Origin: Desulfatirhabdium butyrativorans
GTDB taxonomy: Bacteria; Desulfobacterota; Desulfobacteria; Desulfobacterales; JAIFKL01
DNA length: 7,539 nucleotides
Reading direction: 5' to 3'
Assembly (NCBI GenBank): GCA_022736535.1
Contig: DZCT01000244.1
Location: 1-7,539 of the forward strand
This document shows, piece by piece, positions 1 through 7,000 of the stretch; position 1 is the stretch's first letter; the number at the start of each line of letters is the position of its first letter. A program made the translations under genes and the position numbers. The notes beneath the pieces were generated by a model. That model saw only the letters and a list, made by a program, of their open reading frames with translations, did not search any database and was not told the origin of the DNA.

Positions 1-1971
1 TCTCTCTCCCTTCCCTTTATGCGAATAAAAAGCCTCCAGCAGCAGTTCTTTCTGTTTTTCAAAATCCGCAGCCGCGTTTTCTTGCAAAATCTCTTTCAGT
101 CTCGGCGTTCCGAGCCGCCGGCGTTTTTCTCCGCCGCCCATCTGGTCCGCAAAGCCGTCGGTGAACAGATAAAAAAACATGCCGCTTTCAATGCTGATGC
201 GGTGTTCGGTGAAATCGAAATTCAGGTCCGAGCGCTTATAGCCGATGCTCTGTCTGTCCCCCTTGATAACAGTTAATTCATTGTTATAAATATAAAACAG
301 CGGCAGCTTTGCGCCGGAAAAGGTTAAAAGTGAGAATTGAGAATTGAGAATTGAGAATTGGGATTCCGGTTTCCGAGTGACAAAGCATATTCCTGCATCC
401 AGACCGTCATCCGAAAGCGCGTAGTCCGTGTCCTGTCGGAGTGTTTTTTTGACAAAGTAATTCAGTAGTTTGAGAATTTCAGCCGGGTCATGGCACCCTT
501 CGTCCCGGATGATTTTTCTCAGTCCCGAAGACGCGATCATGGTCATAAATGCCCCGGGAACCCCGTGTCCCGTGCAGTCAACAACGGCAATGATAAAACC
601 GTCTTCAAGCCGCTCCGCAAAGAAAATGTCTCCGCCCACAATGTCTCTCGGCTCCCAGATAAAAAAGCTCTCCGGCAGAAATTTTTTCACCTCGCTGATA
701 TTGGGCAGAAGCGAATCCTGAATGGATTTGGCATATTGGATGCTGGACATGATTTTTTTGTTTGCCTCTTCCGCAATCTGACGCTCCAGTTCAGCCTTTT
801 CTTTTTCCTTATGCTCTGTAATGTCAATCGCCGAGCCTTCCGCGTAAAGCGCTTTTCCCCCGCCGTCTTTCACAAGACGGGCAGACAGAGACACCCATAC
901 CGCTGTGTTGTCCTTGCGAAGCAATTGCGTCTCAAAACCGATGATGATGCCTTCTCTGTTCATAATATCAAAAATTTGTCTGCGATGTTCGGGATTCACG
1001 TAAGTCTGATCGGTAATCTTATAACCGGACGCGAGCAGTTCTTCCGGAGAATTATATCCGATAATTTTTGCCATTGAAGAATTCAGATTGACAACGCTTC
1101 CGTCAGGTCTGATCTGAAAAATGCCTTCCACAGCATTGTTGAAAATATTCCGATATTTTTTTTCTGCGGTTTTCAGATTTTCGGTCATCGTTCTCAGAGA
1201 AGTATTCAATATGCCGATTTCATTATGCGTTTCCGGAAGCCACTGAATATCTTCTTTTCCTGCGGTGATGTCTTCGGCAATATTCACAATACGCATCAGG
1301 GGGCGAATAATCGAGCGTCTGATAATAATTGCAATCAGACTGAGCGTGACAATGACAACGCCGAAAAATATCAGCATATTCATATAACGCTGACGGCGGA
1401 TCGTATTGCTGACATCGGACAGCTCTGTTTTAAGGTTATCGGCATAAGCATCTGAAAAATAAGCAAGCCTTCCCTGAATCATTTTTGTTGTCCGTGCAAG
1501 ATAAAAAGCTTTTTCCTCAAGGTCTTTGTCTTTTGTGTCTTCCGGTGAATCCTCTTTTTCCTCAAAAGCGGAAGAGAGTTTTGTATAGGTATCCTGAGCC
1601 AATAAATTAAAATCATATAAAAATCCCAATACTGCTTTTACTTCTTTTTTTTTCTCGGCATCAAAGTCTTTCAGACTGATGATGACTTCAAGGGACTGAC
1701 GCACTTCCTCAGCTTTGGATGCGGCAGATTCAATGAATGAACTTTCACCTGTCAGCACTGCATTGTTGTAGAGCCTGATTTCTTCCTCAAAAGATGAAAG
1801 GGCTATCTGGCTCTGTCTGGAAGCCGGGAAGAGATATTCGGACACATAACGGAGGCGTAATTCCGTGTTTTGTCCCAGAATAAAACCTGCAATCATTGAA
1901 ATCAGATAACCTGAAACCAAGATCGCCAGACTGAGCCATATCTTTTTTGCAATACTGAAAGATGCTTTCAT
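1..1971 (-). CDS. Membrane receptor SpoIIE/PP2C-type Ser/Thr phosphatase (HAMP-PAS-SpoIIE), 3' end cut by the window
   Basis: Starting from ATG at 1971, the minus strand reads open for 657 codons to the window edge with no stop. By alignment with the paralogue at 4038-7289, roughly 15 C-terminal residues, including the final 'DDMT' metal-binding motif, are missing. Visible layout: TM helix about 12-34; a helical extracytoplasmic region about 35-196 without Cache motifs, with an acidic/Lys-rich stretch near 136-153; TM about 197-217; HAMP about 218-268; one PAS about 270-387 (KKYRNIF at 271, ending 'AIDITEHK'); a short coiled linker; then the SpoIIE/PPM phosphatase from about 405. Catalytic motifs seen are RDIVGGD (442-448), DCTGHGVPGAF (465-475) and FTDGFADQMGG (603-613). 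In this family the domain dephosphorylates phosphoserine/threonine on a partner protein, commonly a STAS anti-anti-sigma factor; the partner here is unknown. The ribosome-binding site is weak (AAGG, 4 nt from ATG). A 7-bp tandem repeat interrupts codons 538-547. Family assignment is firm; ligand and target are not known. Confidence 0.93.
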   Translation of the reverse strand, partial: MKASFSIAKKIWLSLAILVSGYLISMIAGFILGQNTELRLRYVSEYLFPASRQSQIALSSFEEEIRLYNNAVLTGESSFIESAASKAEEVRQSLEVIISLKDFDAEKKKEVKAVLGFLYDFNLLAQDTYTKLSSAFEEKEDSPEDTKDKDLEEKAFYLARTTKMIQGRLAYFSDAYADNLKTELSDVSNTIRRQRYMNMLIFFGVVIVTLSLIAIIIRRSIIRPLMRIVNIAEDITAGKEDIQWLPETHNEIGILNTSLRTMTENLKTAEKKYRNIFNNAVEGIFQIRPDGSVVNLNSSMAKIIGYNSPEELLASGYKITDQTYVNPEHRRQIFDIMNREGIIIGFETQLLRKDNTAVWVSLSARLVKDGGGKALYAEGSAIDITEHKEKEKAELERQIAEEANKKIMSSIQYAKSIQDSLLPNISEVKKFLPESFFIWEPRDIVGGDIFFAERLEDGFIIAVVDCTGHGVPGAFMTMIASSGLRKIIRDEGCHDPAEILKLLNYFVKKTLRQDTDYALSDDGLDAGICFVTRKPESQFSILNSQFSLLTFSGAKLPLFYIYNNELTVIKGDRQSIGYKRSDLNFDFTEHRISIESGMFFYLFTDGFADQMGGGEKRRRLGTPRLKEILQENAAADFEKQKELLLEAFYSHKGKGER
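332..359. repeat. Four exact tandem copies of a 7-bp unit (GAGAATT / AATTCTC) inside the phosphatase gene
   Basis: Copies occupy 332-338, 339-345, 346-352 and 353-359 with no mismatches. On the coding strand the array encodes a short periodic peptide, SQFSILNSQFSLLT, in a loop between the 'DDGLDAGICFVTR' and 'LTFSGAKLPLF' segments of the phosphatase domain. The paralogue has an unrelated loop of nearly equal length there (TDIESPAFAARFSE). The unit length is not a multiple of three, so copy-number change by one or two units shifts the reading frame. Confidence 0.95.
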
Positions 1972-1975
1972 TATG

Positions 1976-1979
1976 CCTT
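1976..1979 (-). promoter_or_regulatory. Weak, closely spaced ribosome-binding site of the third phosphatase
   Basis: Only AAGG, 4 nt before the ATG at 1971, resembles a Shine-Dalgarno sequence. The other complete genes of the window have 6-7 base matches spaced 7-9 nt away. This suggests weaker translation initiation. The start is nevertheless supported by the immediately following basic residues and TM helix, typical of the N terminus of such receptors. Confidence 0.4.
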
Positions 1980-2001
1980 GTCTTATTACATCAGACTTTA
2001 T

Positions 2002-2125
2002 CGGAAATAAAAAAAAGCTCTCGCAAAGCACGCGGAGAACGCAAAGGAAAAAAACTTTTTTATAAAAACTTTCATAAAAACTTTAAGCTCTTTGCGTGCT
2101 TTGCGAGAACCTTTTTTTATTTCCG
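2002..2125. terminator. Long inverted repeat, probable (bi)directional terminator between porin and phosphatase genes
   Basis: Bases 2002-2033 pair with 2094-2125: 7 bp of CGGAAAT/ATTTCCG, 7 A-T pairs, an imperfect 4-base step, then 14 further bp centred on CGCAAAGCACGC. The loop is about 60 nt and contains two direct copies of ATAAAAACTTT (2062-2072 and 2074-2084) and a second GCAAAG that could pair alternatively. Read on the minus strand, the GC-rich stem is followed by a run of eight U, as in an intrinsic terminator; read on the plus strand, seven U follow the stem. It lies 31 bp after the porin stop and 30 bp before the next start. The long loop is unusual for a terminator, so a mobile or dispersed palindromic repeat that also terminates transcription is an alternative. 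Confidence 0.6.
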
Positions 2126-2155
2126 AAAATGTCTATTGCAGGTTGGGCATTTCTG

Positions 2156-3361
2156 CTAAAAACTGAAGGTTGCTTTCATTGCAAACATGAAAGAATTTTC
2201 ATCCAAGCCCTCGGGATTATCCGCAAGAAACATCATTTCCGCGCCGTTGATAAAATGCCCTTCGGCTTTGAGCGTCCAGTTTTCTCCGATGTCAAATCTT
2301 GTGCTTAACACAAATTCCTTCTGCCATGCCAAATAATTCGGCTTCCCCATCATTTCATATCCCTTGCCTTCTTTATCCGACTTGTCGAAATAAGCTTCGG
2401 AATAATATGCTCCTGCTTCGAACCATTCTGCAAAGCGGTATGAAATACCTGCATAATATCCTTCACCGTCTATTTTCTGACCGATTGCCTCAGCGATGAC
2501 CGCATCTGCTTTAAAACCGAAATATTCCGCATCAAAAACCAAATCATTCCAGACATACTGTGCTGAAAAGACTGTTACTTCGGCATCATTTGCATCAAAA
2601 GATACATTCATATTCGGCGGAATTCCGTAAGCCCTAAGAATCGGATTGGATGTCGTCAAAGCATCTGCCTCAAATTCAGAGAATGCCATAGTTCCTCCCA
2701 GACGCAAACCTTTAATCCGGGTATTCCATTCGACACTTATTAAAAGCAATTCTTGGGATTCAAAGTCTGTAATGTCCACAGGTATATGATTTTCTATAAA
2801 GTCATCCACCCCGCCTACTTTTGTATCAATGACCTGCTTGCCGTAATTGATCTGATAGTCTATGCTGTCTGAATCACCGACAGGGACATATCCGTAAATT
2901 CCCGCCCCGTCAAGCGAATTGGTTGATTCTCTCAGGCTTTCAAAGTAAACGCTCTGAGGAAGAAGAATACTGGTTCTGAGCATGTCCGCATCGCGAGTAT
3001 AACCGTAAAATCCGTAGCGGTTTTTTATTCTGCCCGCACGCAGGCCGAGCCAGTCCTGCCAGCGATAATCCGCAACTGCCCAGTCAACAGCCGGTTCGTT
3101 GTTGCCGATCTTTCCCAAATCCCTTGCAAAAAACTGCACACCGACACGCAGACGCTCGGTGATCTGATTGGAAAAATTGATGCCCATTTCATTGAACTGA
3201 AAACTGCCGTCTTCGGTCTCCGTATAATAATTGTTTCTGTCGCTGACCATAAAGCCCTGCGAGACAAATCCGTGAATATCTGTTTTATTAATGTCAAAGG
3301 AATACGCAGTCTCTGTCATGACAGACATAAGAACTGTAAAAAGAATACATATTCTTTTCAT
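2156..3361 (-). CDS. Outer-membrane beta-barrel porin-like protein
   Basis: 401 residues with a Sec signal peptide (Lys-Arg start, hydrophobic core about 4-15, likely cleavage near AYS at 19-21). The mature part is rich in alternating aromatic/polar strands, for example LRVGVQFFARDLG (71-83), WLGLRAGRIKNRYGFYG (104-120) and YYAGISYRFAEWFEAGAYYS (302-321). It ends in Phe (MKATFSF), the usual signal for barrel assembly by the BAM complex. It is about the right size for a 16-strand porin-type channel. Strong AAGGAGG 7 nt upstream supports the start. The gene follows the small binding-protein gene after 12 bp, with its ribosome-binding site across the upstream stop, so the two are probably translationally coupled. 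I do not recognise a precise subfamily or substrate; the N-terminal 'GFVSQGF' and 'GRIKNRYGFY' segments resemble porin-like proteins found beside PstS-like proteins in other proteobacteria, from memory only. Confidence 0.87.
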   Translation of the reverse strand: MKRICILFTVLMSVMTETAYSFDINKTDIHGFVSQGFMVSDRNNYYTETEDGSFQFNEMGINFSNQITERLRVGVQFFARDLGKIGNNEPAVDWAVADYRWQDWLGLRAGRIKNRYGFYGYTRDADMLRTSILLPQSVYFESLRESTNSLDGAGIYGYVPVGDSDSIDYQINYGKQVIDTKVGGVDDFIENHIPVDITDFESQELLLISVEWNTRIKGLRLGGTMAFSEFEADALTTSNPILRAYGIPPNMNVSFDANDAEVTVFSAQYVWNDLVFDAEYFGFKADAVIAEAIGQKIDGEGYYAGISYRFAEWFEAGAYYSEAYFDKSDKEGKGYEMMGKPNYLAWQKEFVLSTRFDIGENWTLKAEGHFINGAEMMFLADNPEGLDENSFMFAMKATFSF

Positions 3362-3368
3362 TGAAAAA

Positions 3369-3375
3369 CCTCCTT
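3369..3375 (-). promoter_or_regulatory. Porin ribosome-binding site overlapping the upstream stop codon
   Basis: AAGGAGG lies 7 nt before the porin ATG and shares bases 3374-3375 with the TAA stop (3374-3376) of the binding-protein gene. Ribosomes ending translation of the first gene would stand on the start region of the second, which favours coupled expression in a fixed ratio. Confidence 0.85.
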
Positions 3376-3814
3376 ATTTCACACTCAGAATTTTCACTCT
3401 GTCCGCAGCGATCTTTCCCGAGCTGAGAAAAGCCACGGCGCCCTGTGTCTCAGAAACAAATTTCAGCACCTGTGCTTTGTCCTGAAAAAACTGAGGCATT
3501 CTTCCGGTTCCGTTAAACACCTGTATTTTCCAGTAACTGCTGTACTGAGATACGGTTTTTCCGACATAAGCTTTCAGAAAAGCCCCATAAGTCTCTTCGT
3601 CTTTGAATATGACAAAGGTGAGTCCTGTATTGTCCGCCCACCGGGTTTTCTTTCCGAGAAATATTTCCTTTATTTCTCCTTTTGTCACCGAATCCGCCGT
3701 ATTCTGGTTTCCGATAATGACGATCTCCTGAGCATCAGCATCGGCAAACAGATTCGGCGGATAAAATCCTGTGAGCAGGATCAACATGACACCGACCGCA
3801 TTGATATGCTTCAT
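3374..3814 (-). CDS. Small exported PstS-like (PBP-like) periplasmic protein
   Basis: 146 residues: hydrophobic signal segment about 6-23, with cleavage likely after LFA (22-24) or ADA (26-28), then a roughly 118-residue domain. The hallmarks of the phosphate-binding-protein-like fold are visible in order: 'EIVIIGN' beta strand (30-36), 'VTKGEIKEIFLGKKTRW' (43-59), 'YGAFLKAYVGKTVSQY' (76-91), 'YWKIQVFNGTGRMP' (94-107) and 'FVSETQGAVAFLSSGKI' (119-135). Classical PstS is about 320 residues with two lobes; this is one lobe only, a length that is normal for the short PstS-like family and not a sign of truncation. No ABC permease or ATPase gene lies nearby, so uptake is unlikely to be its sole role. 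A ligand-presenting or sensor-accessory role with the adjacent receptors is inference. AAGGAGG 9 nt upstream (3824-3830) supports the start. Confidence 0.85.
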   Translation of the reverse strand: MKHINAVGVMLILLTGFYPPNLFADADAQEIVIIGNQNTADSVTKGEIKEIFLGKKTRWADNTGLTFVIFKDEETYGAFLKAYVGKTVSQYSSYWKIQVFNGTGRMPQFFQDKAQVLKFVSETQGAVAFLSSGKIAADRVKILSVK

Positions 3815-3823
3815 TTCTTCTGG

Positions 3824-3830
3824 CCTCCTT
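3824..3830 (-). promoter_or_regulatory. Strong ribosome-binding site of the PstS-like gene
   Basis: AAGGAGG on the minus strand, 9 nt before the ATG at 3814. It fixes the start and makes this the best-initiated gene of the window together with the porin. Confidence 0.8.
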
Positions 3831-3877
3831 TTGACGGATGGTTTTCTTTCCTGGCAATGACATTATCACTCCATTGC

Positions 3878-3906
3878 TTAATATCATTTTCCTTTTATTT
3901 CAGCAA
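3878..3906 (-). promoter_or_regulatory. Possible sigma70-type promoter for the PstS-like/porin operon
   Basis: On the minus strand TTGCTG (3901-3906) is separated by 17 bp from TATTAA (3878-3883), upstream of the PstS-like gene and downstream of the repeat elements. The -35 matches only three consensus bases and the -10 four, so this rests mainly on correct spacing and position in an AT-rich segment. The genes could instead be read through from the phosphatase upstream. Confidence 0.25.
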
Positions 3907-3948
3907 GCACAATGAAGAAGGGCAGGTTAAAACGCTGTCCGCACAGAA

Positions 3949-3978
3949 ATCCCCCCTGCCCCCCTTTAAAAAAGGGGG
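3949..3978. repeat. C/G-run palindromic element (dispersed-repeat type)
   Basis: In the 223-bp gene-free spacer 3815-4037, a C6-TG-C6-TTT stretch is followed by AAAAAA and GGGGG. CCCCCTTT (3960-3967) pairs with AAAGGGGG (3971-3978) around a 3-nt loop. There is no U run after the stem in the minus direction, so it is a poor terminator for the phosphatase gene. This 'AAATCCCCCCT..CCCCTTT..AAAGGGGG' pattern is, to my knowledge, a short repeat scattered in many bacterial genomes; copy number in this genome cannot be judged here. Confidence 0.6.
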
Positions 3979-4010
3979 AATTAAATGTACCCTCAGCTTG
4001 ACGGCATTGT

Positions 4011-4029
4011 ACGCTGCGTGGGAACGAGG
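4011..4029. repeat. Fragment of a 'GCGTGGGAACG' dispersed repeat
   Basis: The sequence ACGCTGCGTGGGAACGAGG resembles one half of the palindromic CGTTCCCACGC/GCGTGGGAACG repeat seen between genes in various proteobacteria. Only one full arm is present here; a short CGCTGCG remnant takes the place of the second arm. It lies 8 bp past the phosphatase stop codon, next to the C/G-run element. Recognition is from memory of the motif. Confidence 0.4.
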
Positions 4030-4037
4030 GCGATGTC

Positions 4038-7000
4038 TCAGAACCCGAAGCCCACCGCGGTCATGTCGTCTAATCTGTTGTTTTCGCCTCTGTGTTCTTC
4101 AAAAGCCTGAATAAGCATACTTCTCTGTTTTTCAAAAGGCAGGCCCGAAATCTCTGTCAGCAGATTTTTCAGACGGGACGTTCCGAATCTGCGTCTGTCA
4201 TCTCCGCCGAGCTGGTCTGCGAATCCGTCTGTCGCCATGTAAAAACACATCCCTTTCTCGACAGTTACGCTGTGATTTGTGAAATCGAAATTCACATCCG
4301 AGCGTCTGTAGCCGATATTCTCCTTATCTCCTCTGATAACCGTGAGTCCGCTGCTGCGGACATAATACAGCGGGATTCTGGCGCCGGCGAAAGTCAGCTC
4401 CGAAAACCGGGCGGCAAATGCAGGGGATTCGATATCCGTGCGGGTTACCCAGACTATTCCCGCATCCATTCCGTCATCGGAAAGCGCATAATCTTTATCC
4501 TGCTGAAGCGTTGTCTTGACAATGACATTCAGCCGTTTCAGGATTTCGGCAGGATTGCGGCACCCTTCGTCACGGACAATGCGTTTCAGAGCGGAAACAG
4601 CGATCATGGTCATAAACGCGCCCGGAACCCCGTGTCCCGTGCAGTCAATCACCGCAACGATGAAACCGTCTTCAAAACATTCCGTGTAGAAAATATCGCC
4701 GCCGACTATATCTCTCGGCTCCCAGATGAAAAAGCTGTCCGGCAGATAGGTTTTCACCACATCAAGATTTGCCAGCAGGGAACGCTGTATCATTTTTGCA
4801 TAATTGATGCTGTCCGTGATTTTTTTGTTTGCTTCTTCCGCTGCTTTACGGGCAATGCAGGCTTCTGATAAAGCTTTTTTCAATTCCGCAGTCCGCTTTT
4901 CGACCGTTTCCTCAAGATGTTTACGGTATTTTTCCAACTCTTTTTCCGTGTTTTTCCGCCATGTAATATCTCTGATAATTGCCTGAACATAGTTTCTGTT
5001 ATTCATTTCCACACTGTTCAGGCTGACTTCGGCATTGAAAGGCCTGCCGTCTGTTTTTACATGCAGCCATTCAAACAACTGAGGCTTGCCGGAGATGGCG
5101 GCATTCAATTTTTCAGCAGCTTTTTTTCCCGAATTTTCACCGTCAGGCTGAACATCTGGAGAAAGCGAATCAGGGGAATTACCGATGATCTGTTCTTTAG
5201 ATATTTCAAAAAATTCAAGTGTTTTCTGATTACAGTCCACAATTATTCCTTTATCTATCAGCATAATGGCATCTCCTGCTGATTCAAAAAGAACCCTGAA
5301 TTTTTTTTCACTGGTTTTCAAAGCCTGTTCAGCCTGCTTTCTCTCTGTAATATCTCTCCAGACTGTATGAATAAAATTTTTGCCCCTGAAAGGAATAAGC
5401 GTGAGCAATACTTCCACAGGAAAATCTTCTCCGTCAGCACGGCGGTGCATCCATTCAAAACGGTGGCAGCCTTTCTGAACAACGGCGGACATCATTTTTT
5501 CGGCTTTTTCATATGAAGGCATTCCGTCAGGCTGCGTCTCAGGAGAAAGCTCTGAGGGATGGGTCTCCAGCAGGTCGTATTTATTTTTGTATTTAAGCAT
5601 TTTAACGGCAGCCGCATTGCAGTCAACAAACTTGCCGTTGTCAATGAGCAGCATGGCATCATCGGATTTTTCAAATAATGTCCTGTATTTTTCCTCGCTT
5701 TCCTTGAGTTCTTCAGTGCGTATCTGCAAAAGATTCTCTGCGTCTTTTCTTTTTGTAATGTCAACAAACGAGCCTTCATAATACAGCAGATTCCCCTGAT
5801 TATCAGAGACACTGCGGGCATAAACAGATACCCACATAATGCTTTTGTCTTTGCGGTACAACTGAGTTTCAAATCCTTCTGCCATGCCGTTTTCTTTTAT
5901 AATTTCAACCAATTTTTCACGATCTTCGGGATTGACATACAACTGTTTTCCGATATCGCATACAGAAGACAGCACCTCTTCCGGCGAATCATATCCGAGA
6001 ATTTTTGCATAAGCAGAATTGACGCTGAGATAGCCCCCGCCCGGAACACTCTGGAAAATTCCATCAACCGCATTTTCAAAAATATTCCGGTATTTCTTTT
6101 CGGATTCCGACAGTTTTTTGGCAGAAATTTCAAGCTGTTCCATAAAATTGTTGAAATACCCTGCCATCTGCTCGATTTCATCTTCGGAACAGATTTTCAT
6201 GCGGACTGAAAAATCTCTGTCTGAAACAAGTGCAAGTTTTTTCATCAGCAGTTGCAGAGAATTTGTGATATATGAACTTATCCGCATGGAAATAATCGGA
6301 AAAAGAATAAAGATGGCAATAAATCCTGTAAAAAGAATAAGATTTTTTACTGTATTCAGAGGCTCATAAAGTTCGTCCAGATAAACAGATGAACCTACTA
6401 TCCAGCCGAATTCAGGAATATCATTAAAAACAGTAATTTTTTTACGGGCGGAGACTTCTCCGGGATTTTTCCACGGATAAATGATTCTCCCCTTTTTCTT
6501 CATACACATCTCTGCAATAAATTTTCTTCCGCGCGCATCTTTTTCATCTGAAAAATTTTTCCCTTCAAGCTGTGAATAGGGATGAATCAATCCCAAGCCT
6601 TCATAACCGATGACAAACGCATATCCTGTTTTCCCGAACCTGTGAGATATGACATTCTCACGGAAATCTCTTACATTGACCATATCTTTGAATTCTTCAC
6701 GGTAAGAAGAAACTGCTATAATCCATTGCCAGGGTTCAAAGTAAGCAAGATACATCGCCTTTTTTCTTGGAACATTTTCATCAGGATTTTTCCATTCATA
6801 TTCCATGTAACCGTTTTTTAACTGAGTCATTTTTTTAATAAAATCAAAATGCGAAGCCTCTGTTCCCTGCATTTTCGGATGTACGACCAGAATAACAGAG
6901 CCGGGAGCGTTCCGTATATCGCAGGCAACAATATAGCCTGTTTTTCCGATTGTCTGAGTAAGCAGAATTTCGCCCGCCTTTGTTTTCGCTTCCTGTTCCG

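Noticed and set aside
332..359. Heptamer array as a CRISPR or recombination site
   Set aside because: Units are 7 bp, contiguous and without spacers, inside an intact coding frame.
490..1077. Plus-strand open frame of 195 codons
   Set aside because: It lies wholly antisense to the PAS/SpoIIE part of the phosphatase at 1-1971, its translation has no recognisable domain, and the minus-strand frame shows clear catalytic motifs.
1985..1995. TGATGTAAT (minus strand) as an extended -10 promoter for the third phosphatase
   Set aside because: It matches well, but the transcript would start only about 6-7 nt before ATG, leaving no room for the ribosome-binding site, and no -35 is present.
3374..3814. 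Truncated PstS pseudogene
   Set aside because: It has a strong ribosome-binding site, a signal peptide, coupling to the next gene and the normal length of the short single-lobe family, so it looks like an intact gene.
3960..3978. C/G-run palindrome as the terminator of the 1083-residue phosphatase gene
   Set aside because: There is no U-rich run after the stem in the minus direction; the sequence after it is G-rich.
3806..4114. Plus-strand open frame of 102 codons across the spacer
   Set aside because: It contains SPLPPFKKGG, the typical translation of the C/G-run repeat, has no clear ribosome-binding site, and overlaps both flanking genes.
4092..4868. Plus-strand open frame of 258 codons
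   Set aside because: It is antisense to the SpoIIE domain of the 1083-residue protein; the same antisense frame is open in the paralogue, so it is a by-product of conserved codons.
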